64,000 nt of DNA from contig JADFUR010000117.1 in assembly GCA_015222055.1 (NCBI GenBank), positions 1 to 64,000 on the forward strand, given 5' to 3'. The stretch is from Bacteroidota bacterium (GTDB lineage: Bacteria; Bacteroidota; Bacteroidia; Bacteroidales; B39-G9). Below are positions 29,392 through 36,955 of the stretch, one piece after another. The notes below the pieces were generated by a model. That model was not told where the DNA came from. It did no database searches and saw only the letters and a list, made by a program, of their open reading frames with translations. A program made the translations under genes and the position numbers. Within the stretch, counting starts at the first letter, position 1, and each line of letters begins with the position of its first letter.

Positions 29392-30417
29392 TTATGAATT
29401 TTTAGATGCATTTTTAAATTCTTTTCTGTTTTTATAAATATCACAAGCCAAATATAACGCCTGTCTAAAAGAATTTGTAGAGGCAATGTTTTTGCCTACA
29501 ATATCATAAGCTGTTCCGTGTGCAGGTGATGTTCTAATTATTGGTAATCCTACAGTATAGTTAACTCCTGAATCAAAAGAAATTGCTTTAAAAGGAGCCA
29601 AACCTTGGTCGTGATACATTGCCAAAATAGCATCAAATTGTTTAAAACTGTTTGATCCAAAAAAACCATCTGCTGAATATGGTCCAATGGCTAAAATATT
29701 TTCTTTTCGTGCTTTTTCTATTGAAGGTCCAATAATATATTTTTCTTCATTGCCAATAACGCCATGGTCTCCGGCATGAGGATTTAGACCTAAAACAGCA
29801 ATTTTTGGTTTTCTTATTGCAAAATCTTCAATTAATGATTTGTTCATTAATCGTAAATTTTTGAGAATATTTTCCTCGGTAATTTGTTCTGCAACTTCTG
29901 AAATAGGTATATGCCCTGTAACAACACCAACCCTCAAAACATCACTAACCATCATCATTAAAACATCATCAGAATTAAATTTATCTTTTAAATATTCTGT
30001 ATGACCCGGAAAATGAAACTCTTTTGATTGAATATTATTTTTATTTATTGGTGCCGTTATTAAAACATCAATTTTATTATCCTTCAAATCTTGAGTTGCT
30101 CTTTCAAGTGCAATAAATGAAGCATTACCGGCAATTTCTGTGCTTTTGCCGAATTCAACTTTAACATTATCGTCTAAACAATTAATGATATTTGCTCTTT
30201 TAATATTTGCCTCTTCTGGTTTTGAAATAGAATTCAAACTGAAGTTGCTGACATTTAACGCCTTACGGTGATATGCAGCTACTTTTGAAGATCCATAAAC
30301 AATGGGAGTGCAAAAGTCAAAAATTCTATTATCTAATAATGCCTTAATAATAATTTCGTAACTTATTCCATTTATGTCTCCATGTGAAATACCAACTCTT
30401 ATTTTATGTCTATCCAT
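29392..30417 (-). CDS. pdxA: 4-hydroxythreonine-4-phosphate dehydrogenase
   Basis: PLP biosynthesis enzyme (DXP-dependent branch) that oxidises and decarboxylates 4-phosphohydroxy-L-threonine with NAD+. 341 residues. The metal-binding and substrate motifs are visible: PGHTEYLKD, LNPHAGDHGVIG, YSADGFFGSN, AMYHDQGLAPFKA and SPAHGTAYDIVGK. It is 22 bp downstream of pepA and probably in one transcript. Confidence 0.96.
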   Translation of the reverse strand: MDRHKIRVGISHGDINGISYEIIIKALLDNRIFDFCTPIVYGSSKVAAYHRKALNVSNFSLNSISKPEEANIKRANIINCLDDNVKVEFGKSTEIAGNASFIALERATQDLKDNKIDVLITAPINKNNIQSKEFHFPGHTEYLKDKFNSDDVLMMMVSDVLRVGVVTGHIPISEVAEQITEENILKNLRLMNKSLIEDFAIRKPKIAVLGLNPHAGDHGVIGNEEKYIIGPSIEKARKENILAIGPYSADGFFGSNSFKQFDAILAMYHDQGLAPFKAISFDSGVNYTVGLPIIRTSPAHGTAYDIVGKNIASTNSFRQALYLACDIYKNRKEFKNASKNS

Positions 30418-30439
30418 TATATTAGAATTAATTTATTAT

Positions 30440-31873
30440 TTAAATAATTGATTTAAAGTAATCAAAAAGAAGCCTTACTCCATATCCGGTTCCTCCTTTT
30501 CCTCTATAACTATCTTCTTTCTGAATAAAAGCAGGACCAGCAATATCAAGATGTATATAAGGATAATCGGTAAAATGCTCTAAAAATTTTCCTGCTGTTA
30601 TTGCTCCTCCATCGCGTCCTCCAATATTTTTTAAATCGGCAATGTCTGATTTTAATAACTCATCATACTCTTCCCAAAAAGGGAATTCTACTATTCGTTC
30701 ATAAACATTATTCCCACTTTGTTTCAATGTGTTAAATTCCGTTTTATCGGCTGTTCCCATTGCAACAATTCCATAAGCTCCAATAGCTGCAGCAGCTGCT
30801 CCGGTAAGAGTCGCAAGGTCGAAAACAAGTTCTGGTTTATATTGTTTGGCATAGCTCAAAGCATCTGCCAAAATCATTCTTCCTTCGGCATCTGTGTTTA
30901 AAACCTCAACGGTTAATCCATTGTGCATTGTAATAACATCACCAGGAGTATAAGCATTTCCATCTGGTCTATTATCAGTTGATGGGATTAATCCAATAAC
31001 ATGAACCGGTAATTTTGCTTTTGCTATTGAATAAAATGTTCCAACAACAGCAGCCGCACCCGACATGTCACTTTTCATAGTATCCATATAATTGGTTGGT
31101 TTCAAACTCAAACCTCCAGTATCGTAAACTATTCCTTTTCCAACAAGAACTATTGGTTTGCTGTTTTTTGCATTTTCGGGTTTCCACTCTAATATTGAAA
31201 AAGTTGGAGGGTCAATACTTCCTTTGTTTACAGCAAGCAAACCACCCATACGCAAACTCTCAATTTTCTTTTTGTTAAAAACTTCAACATTAAATCCTGC
31301 TTTTTTACCAACTTTTTCTATCTCAACAGACAGTTGCACTGATGTTAAAAACGAAACGGGTTCATTTATTAAATCACGTGTAAGATAAACGGCATCGGTA
31401 CTTATTTGAAGGTGCTCAACTTGTTTGTTGTTCAGCTTGTTGCAAACAAGATTTATTTCTTTTAAAAAAATTTTTTTGTCTTTTTCAGGATTTCTATATT
31501 TAATAAAATCGTAATTACTCAATGCCAATCCTTCAGCAAAAGAAATTATTAATTGTTCGTTATCGGTTAAATTTGCAATTGTAATATTATCAATCTTATT
31601 AGCTTTAAGTTGTTTGCTCAGCTTGCTTGCTTCTTTTCTTAAATTTTCATTTTTTTTATAGTCTTGTTTTTCATTCTCAGCCAACTGTAAATAAACAAAA
31701 TGAGTGTATTTATTTATTGTTATGTGTTTTTCACCTGAAGTAATTTGGGCTTTTATATAATCTAATTCTTTTTCTGAAAAATTATATTTTGAAATATTAG
31801 TGTCTTTATAAATTATGAAAACAATTGATTTGTTCTCAGGTAATTTATTGTTTTTTATAAATTTAATTTCCAT
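30440..31873 (-). CDS. pepA: Leucyl aminopeptidase, M17 family
   Basis: Cytosolic di-metal aminopeptidase of 477 residues. The M17 signature NTDAEGRMILADALSY is intact (near residue 325). Metal ligands are in LVGKGIVYDTGGLSLKP and MKSDMSGAAAVVG. The N-terminal macro-like domain is divergent, as is usual. It stands divergently from mqnC with a 105-bp gap and is followed by pdxA. Confidence 0.94.
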   Translation of the reverse strand: MEIKFIKNNKLPENKSIVFIIYKDTNISKYNFSEKELDYIKAQITSGEKHITINKYTHFVYLQLAENEKQDYKKNENLRKEASKLSKQLKANKIDNITIANLTDNEQLIISFAEGLALSNYDFIKYRNPEKDKKIFLKEINLVCNKLNNKQVEHLQISTDAVYLTRDLINEPVSFLTSVQLSVEIEKVGKKAGFNVEVFNKKKIESLRMGGLLAVNKGSIDPPTFSILEWKPENAKNSKPIVLVGKGIVYDTGGLSLKPTNYMDTMKSDMSGAAAVVGTFYSIAKAKLPVHVIGLIPSTDNRPDGNAYTPGDVITMHNGLTVEVLNTDAEGRMILADALSYAKQYKPELVFDLATLTGAAAAAIGAYGIVAMGTADKTEFNTLKQSGNNVYERIVEFPFWEEYDELLKSDIADLKNIGGRDGGAITAGKFLEHFTDYPYIHLDIAGPAFIQKEDSYRGKGGTGYGVRLLFDYFKSII

Positions 31874-31978
31874 TGCTTTTTTTATTTATTTTAAAAATGT
31901 AAAGTTAATAAAAAATATATTGTTAGTAATAATTCAATCTTTTAATATTTTTGTATTTTAATATTAAAGAATATTTCA

Positions 31979-33070
31979 ATGAATTTGGATAAATTATATC
32001 ATAAAGCATTATCAAAAGAATTTTTAACTGTTGATGAGGGTTTATTCTTGTATGAAAATTCATCTGTTAACAAGCTTATGTTTATTGCTGATGAGTTAAG
32101 GAAAAAAGTAAGACCCGATAATAAAGTAACCTGGCTTATTGACAGAAATGTGAATATAACCAATGTTTGTATTTCCGGCTGTAAATTTTGCAATTTTTAT
32201 CGCAAAAAAAATGATAAAGATGCATATATAACCAGTTTGCCTGAATACAAGAAAAAAATTGAAGAATTAAAAAAATTAGGAGGTAACCAGCTATTATTAC
32301 AAGGAGGTTTGCATCCTGAGCTTGGACTTGAATTTTACAGCAATCTGTTTAGAGACTTAAAACAAATGTTTCCAGACTTAAAATTACATGCCTTAGGACC
32401 TGCTGAAATTGTTCACATCTCGAACTTAGAAAAAAAACCGTATCGCGAAATTTTAGAGGCATTACTTGATGCCGGTTTAGATAGCTTACCCGGAGCCGGA
32501 GCCGAAATATTATCAGACAGAGTTCGTAAAATCCTATCGCCTGTAAAATGCAACACACAACAGTGGTTAGATGTAATGCGTGAAGCTCATAAGCTAAATA
32601 TGGTAACATCGGCAACAATGATGTTTGGGCATATTGAAACAAAACGTGAGCGAATTCAACATCTTGTCTATGTGAGAGAGGTGCAAAGCGAAAAACCGGA
32701 AAATTCTCCGGGATTTATTGCTTTTATTCCCTGGCCTTTTCAAGATAAAGGAACGGTATTGAATAAAAAATACGGAGTTGTTAATTCTGTTAAAGCCGAA
32801 GAATATATTAAAACAATTGCTATTAGCAGAATAATGTTGCCGAATGTAAGAAATATTCAAGCTTCGTGGTTAACTGTGGGGAAAAACGTTGGTGAATTAT
32901 GTTTGCATGCAGGTGCCAACGATTTTGGTTCAATCATGATTGAAGAGAATGTTGTTTCGGCAGCAGGGGCATCTTATAATTTTGATGCAAAAGGTATTCA
33001 GAAATCAATAAAAGAAGCCGGTTTTATTCCTCAAATGCGTAATCAAAAATATGAGTATCAGGAAGAGTAG
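31979..33070 (+). CDS. mqnC: Cyclic dehypoxanthinyl futalosine synthase
   Basis: Radical-SAM enzyme of the futalosine route to menaquinone. The cluster motif CISGCKFCNF carries the CxxxCxxC cysteines (near residue 63). GNQLLLQGGLHPELGLEFY, SLPGAGAEILSDRVRKILSP and the C-terminal GSIMIEENVVSAAGA favour MqnC over MqnE or CofH. 363 residues. The pathway serves quinone-based respiration. A promoter-like TATTTTTG (31946-31953) with TTG near -33 lies just upstream. Other mqn genes are not in the window; the flavin prenyltransferase ubiX is at 41695. Confidence 0.93.
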   Translation: MNLDKLYHKALSKEFLTVDEGLFLYENSSVNKLMFIADELRKKVRPDNKVTWLIDRNVNITNVCISGCKFCNFYRKKNDKDAYITSLPEYKKKIEELKKLGGNQLLLQGGLHPELGLEFYSNLFRDLKQMFPDLKLHALGPAEIVHISNLEKKPYREILEALLDAGLDSLPGAGAEILSDRVRKILSPVKCNTQQWLDVMREAHKLNMVTSATMMFGHIETKRERIQHLVYVREVQSEKPENSPGFIAFIPWPFQDKGTVLNKKYGVVNSVKAEEYIKTIAISRIMLPNVRNIQASWLTVGKNVGELCLHAGANDFGSIMIEENVVSAAGASYNFDAKGIQKSIKEAGFIPQMRNQKYEYQEE

Positions 33071-33262
33071 AAAGGTTAATGTTTAAAATTTAAAATTCAA
33101 AGTTTAATGTTAAGAGTTAAAAGGAATAACATTAATAACTATTACGATTTTAAATTAAATTTTGGCACATAACTTGTCCCGATAGTTCCACAATTTTCTA
33201 ATAAATTTTGTGAAATTTAGGAATAATTAACAATTAATAATTAACAATTAGCAATTAATAGC

Positions 33263-33270
33263 TATCTTTG
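33263..33270 (+). promoter_or_regulatory. Promoter -7 element upstream of cmk
   Basis: TATCTTTG matches TAnnTTTG. It is preceded by repeated AATTAACAATTA units (about 33229-33258) instead of a clear TTTG. The same layout (CAATTAACAATTAATAG then TATCTTT) occurs before priA at 36872-36899. Confidence 0.5.
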
Positions 33271-33321
33271 TTAAAAATTTTATTCTGCTGACAGTCAGTA
33301 AATTATTGCAAAAAATACAAG

Positions 33322-34008
33322 ATGAATAACGACAAAAAACTGATAATTGCCATTGATGGTTTCTCTTCGTGTGGGAAAAGCACTGTCGCAAAAGACTTGG
33401 CAAAGAAACTTAATTATATATATATAGACAGTGGTGCTATGTATAGAGCTGTTACATTATTTAGTTTGAAAAATAATATTATTAATGAACAAACTATTGA
33501 TGAAAAAAAACTACAATCGTTACTTAATAATATTAAAATAAGTTTTAAATATAATACGAAAACCGGCGAAGCAGAAACTTTTTTAAACGGCAATAATGTT
33601 GAAGATGAAATAAGAAATATTGAAGTATCGGAGAATGTTAGCCCAATAAGCAAAATAAAATTTGTTAGAGAAAATCTTGTTAAACAGCAACAAGAATTAG
33701 GTAAAAACAAAGCCATTGTGATGGATGGAAGAGATATTGGAACAACAGTTTTTCCCAAAGCTGATTTAAAAATTTTTATGACTGCCGATGTTGATGTCAG
33801 AGCCAAACGTCGACATAAAGAATTAAGCGATAAAGGTCTTAATGTCTCAATAGAAGAAATTAGAAATAATATAAAAAACAGAGACAATCATGATCAAAAC
33901 AGAGAAATTAGTCCTTTAAAAAGAGCAGATGATGCTTTAATTCTCGACAATGGATATTTAACAAAAGAAGAGCAATTAGCTTGGATTTTAGATAAAATTG
34001 AACTTTAA
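33322..34008 (+). CDS. cmk: Cytidylate kinase
   Basis: (d)CMP + ATP to (d)CDP. 228 residues. P-loop GFSSCGKSTVAKDLA at residues 14-28, the nucleotide-binding DSGAMYRAVTLF, and MDGRDIGTTVFPKADLKIF near 140. It precedes ispH by 23 bp, and the two are probably co-transcribed. The order cmk-ispH recurs in many bacteria. Confidence 0.96.
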   Translation: MNNDKKLIIAIDGFSSCGKSTVAKDLAKKLNYIYIDSGAMYRAVTLFSLKNNIINEQTIDEKKLQSLLNNIKISFKYNTKTGEAETFLNGNNVEDEIRNIEVSENVSPISKIKFVRENLVKQQQELGKNKAIVMDGRDIGTTVFPKADLKIFMTADVDVRAKRRHKELSDKGLNVSIEEIRNNIKNRDNHDQNREISPLKRADDALILDNGYLTKEEQLAWILDKIEL

Positions 34009-34031
34009 ACTTTGAACTTTTTACTTCTGAT

Positions 34032-34892
34032 ATGAACGTTGAGATTGATAATAATTCCGGATTTTGCTTTGGCGTTGTTTATGCTATTCAAAGAGCTGAA
34101 GAAGAATTAGCAATAAGCAAACAATTATATTGCCTTGGCGATATTGTTCACAATAGTGTTGAAGTTAAGCGTTTAGAATCAAAAGGCTTAATTACTATTG
34201 ATAATGAAGAGTTTCAAAAACTAAAAAATTGCAAAGTGCTTATTAGAGCACATGGTGAACCTGCAGATACCTACAAAATTGCTCTCAAAAACAATATTAC
34301 ATTAATTGATGCATCGTGCCCTGTGGTTTTACGATTGCAAAACAAAATAAAAAATGGCTATGATAGTTTCGTAAATCCTGAGCAAGGTCAAATAGTTATT
34401 TATGGAAAAAAAGGCCATGCTGAGGTAAATGGATTAGTAGGACAGACACAAGGAAAAGCAATTGTTGTAAGCTCGCTTGACGATTTAGATAAAATTGACT
34501 ACACAAAACCAATAACCATATATTCACAAACAACAAAAAGCCCTGAAGGTTTTAATCTGATAATAAAAGAAATTGAAAAACGAATAAACAAAAATTTATC
34601 ATTTATTCGTAACGACACTATCTGCCGACAAGTATCGAGCAGAGACAAAAAACTTCGCAATTTTGCAAAAAGACACGATGTTATTATTTTTGTAAGTGGC
34701 AAAAAAAGCTCAAACGGAAAAATGCTTTTTGAGGTATGTAAAAGAGAAAATCCTCAAACATACTTTGTTTCAGACGATGAAGATGTTAAGCCAAATTGGT
34801 TTAACGGAACAGATTCTGTTGGTATATGTGGTGCCACATCAACTCCAAAATGGCTAATGGAAAAAATTGCTGATAAAATAAAATTATTATAA
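34032..34892 (+). CDS. ispH: 4-hydroxy-3-methylbut-2-enyl diphosphate reductase
   Basis: Last enzyme of the MEP pathway; makes IPP and DMAPP from HMBPP with a 4Fe-4S cluster. The three cluster cysteines lie in SGFCFGVVYAI (near 12), LIDASCPVVL (near 95) and SVGICGATSTPKWL (near 273). The active-site pieces YSQTTKS and DTICRQVSSRD are present. 286 residues. The stop codon shares its last A with the sorting-domain remnant that follows. Confidence 0.96.
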   Translation: MNVEIDNNSGFCFGVVYAIQRAEEELAISKQLYCLGDIVHNSVEVKRLESKGLITIDNEEFQKLKNCKVLIRAHGEPADTYKIALKNNITLIDASCPVVLRLQNKIKNGYDSFVNPEQGQIVIYGKKGHAEVNGLVGQTQGKAIVVSSLDDLDKIDYTKPITIYSQTTKSPEGFNLIIKEIEKRINKNLSFIRNDTICRQVSSRDKKLRNFAKRHDVIIFVSGKKSSNGKMLFEVCKRENPQTYFVSDDEDVKPNWFNGTDSVGICGATSTPKWLMEKIADKIKLL

Positions 34893-35023
34893 TTTACCCC
34901 AAGCCTGCAAAACGAATAATAAATATTACAGGATTAGCTAAACAAAATTTTAATGTTTCTATTTACGACATAAAAGGAAATAGTCTCACTTTAAAATACG
35001 GGTGGATTAGACATGAATTTTAG
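34892..35023 (+). pseudogene. Fragment of a T9SS C-terminal sorting domain
   Basis: An open frame right after ispH, without a start codon, reads IYPKPAKRIINITGL, then NFNVSIYDIKGNSLTLKYG. This is the pattern of the type A T9SS sorting domain (YPNPA...I.GL...V.IYD..G). The upstream cargo gene is gone and the last strand is replaced after 34999 by the end of a repeat element (GGGTGGATTAGA, 35000-35011), which supplies the stop TAG at 35021-35023. It is gene debris, but it shows that the lineage encoded T9SS cargo here. Confidence 0.75.
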
Positions 35024-35300
35024 TAAATCCAAATAAAATATTTAAAGTTTTCACATCACTTATTTTTTAATCTAAATACTAATAGCCTGTAAGGCTATAA
35101 CAAACTAACTTGGGGCAACGTCCCAAGTATAGAAATAATTATTTTTAAATCACCTTGAAGGGGTGAGAGAAATTACTATCAAAATAATTCTTATTATATT
35201 TTATTAAGCTTTGTCTAAGTCTTCCAGACTTATAAAATATTTCCTGTCGCTTTTCTTGGGACGATGTCCCAAGTTATGATGTCTTAGTCCTTCGGACTAT
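35000..35300 (-). mobile_element. Degenerate copy of the hairpin-rich MITE-like element
   Basis: Inverted relative to the complete copy at 47399-47786. It starts with the same 12-base end (GGGTGGATTAGA) and carries six hairpins: AGCCTGTAAGGCT (about 35084-35096), CTTGGGGCAACGTCCCAAG (35109 on), CACCTTGAAGGGGTG (35151-35165), AAGTCTTCCAGACTT (35218-35232), CTTGGGACGATGTCCCAAG (35255-35273) and AGTCCTTCGGACT (35285-35297). The central TATTTTATTAAGCTTTGTCT matches the other copy in reverse complement. The far terminal repeat is not recognisable. No transposase is encoded. Confidence 0.75.
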
Positions 35301-35353
35301 TTCTACAAAAAAAATATTAAAAATTACAAACCTTAATTAATAACAAATAAATA

Positions 35354-35470
35354 ATGGAAAAAAGTGTTTTAAAAATAATTTTGTTTTGTTTCTCGCTTAT
35401 AGTTTTTAAAAATACAAATGCACAAAATCGTTTGCTCCCAACACCTGCCGGCAAATTGATATACTCATAA
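35354..35470 (+). pseudogene. Truncated exported protein: signal peptide only
   Basis: A 38-residue frame, MEKSVLKIILFCFSLIV then FKNTNAQNRLLPTPAGKLIYS. It is a textbook Bacteroidota signal peptide with cleavage after NAQ, and almost no mature part before the stop. It could be the 5' relic of the cargo gene whose sorting domain survives at 34892-35023, with the element between them, although the order of the two pieces is the reverse of one intact gene. A very small secreted peptide is less likely. Confidence 0.45.
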
Positions 35471-35488
35471 AATAAAATCTCTTGGTAT

Positions 35489-35519
35489 TTTGTAAAAAGG
35501 CACAATCTTTCTACCTTTG
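35489..35519 (+). promoter_or_regulatory. Bacteroidota-type promoter of pfkA
   Basis: TTTG (35489-35492) and TACCTTTG (35512-35519) with a 19-bp spacer fit the consensus very well. Transcription would start near 35525 and leave a 5' leader of about 185 bases before pfkA, in which I see no recognised riboswitch. Confidence 0.75.
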
Positions 35520-35708
35520 CAAGTTGTAAAGAAAGCTCAACCGACAAAATGTTTTTTGATATATTTTAAGAAAAAAATACACAAACCTAATTTGTTTCTT
35601 GTTGCTAATGTATTAACAGAGAGTAGTTAGCTGACATAAATTTTGTTAGCATATGCTATTCCAAATCAAGCCAAAAACTACTTATAAAAATTTTATAATA
35701 ATAAAAAA

Positions 35709-36689
35709 ATGACGAAAATTAAAAAAATTGGAGTTCTCACCTCAGGAGGTGATGCTCCAGGAATGAATGCGGCAATTCGTGCCGTAACAAGAACATCCAT
35801 ATTCCACGGATTAGAAGTTTATGGAATTAGACATGGCTATGAGGGAATGATAAACGGAAATATGAAACAGCTAAAATCATATTCTGTAAGTAACATAATA
35901 CAAAGAGGAGGTACAATTTTAAAAACTGCTCGTTGTAAAGAATTTATGACTATTGCAGGTAGAAAAAAAGCTTACGAGCAACTAAAAGCAAATCAAATTG
36001 ATGCTGTTGTTGTTATTGGTGGTGATGGTTCTTTTCAAGGTGCCCGAAAAATGTCTGAAGAATATGAGATTCCTTTTGTGGGAATACCTGGAACTATTGA
36101 CAACGACCTTTATGGCACAGATTATACTATAGGCTACGACACAGCTTTAAATACTGTTGTTGAGGCTGTTGATAAAATTCGTGATACTGCAAGCTCTCAC
36201 AACAGATTATTCTTTATTGAAGTAATGGGACGTGATGCAGGATTTCTTGCACTTAGAAGTGGTATTGCCTGTGGTGCCGAAGCTGTGCTTATTCCCGAAA
36301 TTGAAACTCACGCCGACAAACTTAAATCGTATCTTGAAGAAGGTTTTAAACGCAAAAAATCGAGCGGGATAATTATTGTTGCCGAAGGTGAAAAAGAAGG
36401 TGGTGCTTACGAAATTGCAAAAAAAGTTTCAAAAGATTTTGCAGAGTACGAAGTTAAAGTTACTATTCTTGGACACATTCAGCGTGGCGGTGCTCCTTCT
36501 GCATTCGACAGAGTCGTAGCAAGCACATTAGGAGTGGCTGCTGTTGATGCTATTATAGATGACCAAAAAAGCATTATGGTGGGTAGTGTTAACAATAAAA
36601 TTGTTCATGTTCCTTTCAATAAAACTTTAAAAAACGTAAAAAATATAGATAACAGCTTAATTGAAATTTCTGATATTTTATCTATCTAA
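35709..36689 (+). CDS. pfkA: ATP-dependent 6-phosphofructokinase
   Basis: Committing step of glycolysis: fructose 6-phosphate + ATP to fructose 1,6-bisphosphate. 326 residues. VLTSGGDAPGMNAAIRAV at the N-terminus, GGDGSFQGA near 106 (Gly at the position linked with ATP rather than PPi use), PGTIDNDLYGTDYTIGYDTA with the catalytic Asp, and VMGRDAGFLAL. The gene is alone, with its own strong promoter and a long leader. Confidence 0.96.
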   Translation: MTKIKKIGVLTSGGDAPGMNAAIRAVTRTSIFHGLEVYGIRHGYEGMINGNMKQLKSYSVSNIIQRGGTILKTARCKEFMTIAGRKKAYEQLKANQIDAVVVIGGDGSFQGARKMSEEYEIPFVGIPGTIDNDLYGTDYTIGYDTALNTVVEAVDKIRDTASSHNRLFFIEVMGRDAGFLALRSGIACGAEAVLIPEIETHADKLKSYLEEGFKRKKSSGIIIVAEGEKEGGAYEIAKKVSKDFAEYEVKVTILGHIQRGGAPSAFDRVVASTLGVAAVDAIIDDQKSIMVGSVNNKIVHVPFNKTLKNVKNIDNSLIEISDILSI

Positions 36690-36891
36690 TATTATTGCAA
36701 TACAACTTATTTTGCAAATTTTACAGGATAAATTTATTGCTAAATTGTTTTATTGTTAAATTGTTATTTCACATATTATTTGTATTTCAACAATTAAACA
36801 ATAGAACAATTAAATATTGGAAAGCCACTAAGTGGCTATAAATTGGTAATTTTAGTTTTCTGAGAGGACTCAACAATTAACAATTAATAGT

Positions 36892-36899
36892 TATCTTTA
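36892..36899 (+). promoter_or_regulatory. Promoter -7-like element upstream of priA
   Basis: TATCTTTA after a CAATTAACAATTAATAG stretch (36872-36890), a close match to the sequence before cmk. No clear TTTG lies at the -33 distance. An AGCCACT-A-AGTGGCT hairpin sits upstream at 36832-36846 and may end pfkA transcription. Confidence 0.4.
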
Positions 36900-36955
36900 T
36901 AAAAATATTAAAGTCACGAGTTCTTAAATTAGCACCTCTCTATTAATTTTTTTAT

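Noticed and set aside
35520-35708. A riboswitch in the long leader of pfkA
   Set aside because: I could find no conserved riboswitch core and no strong paired structure before the start codon.
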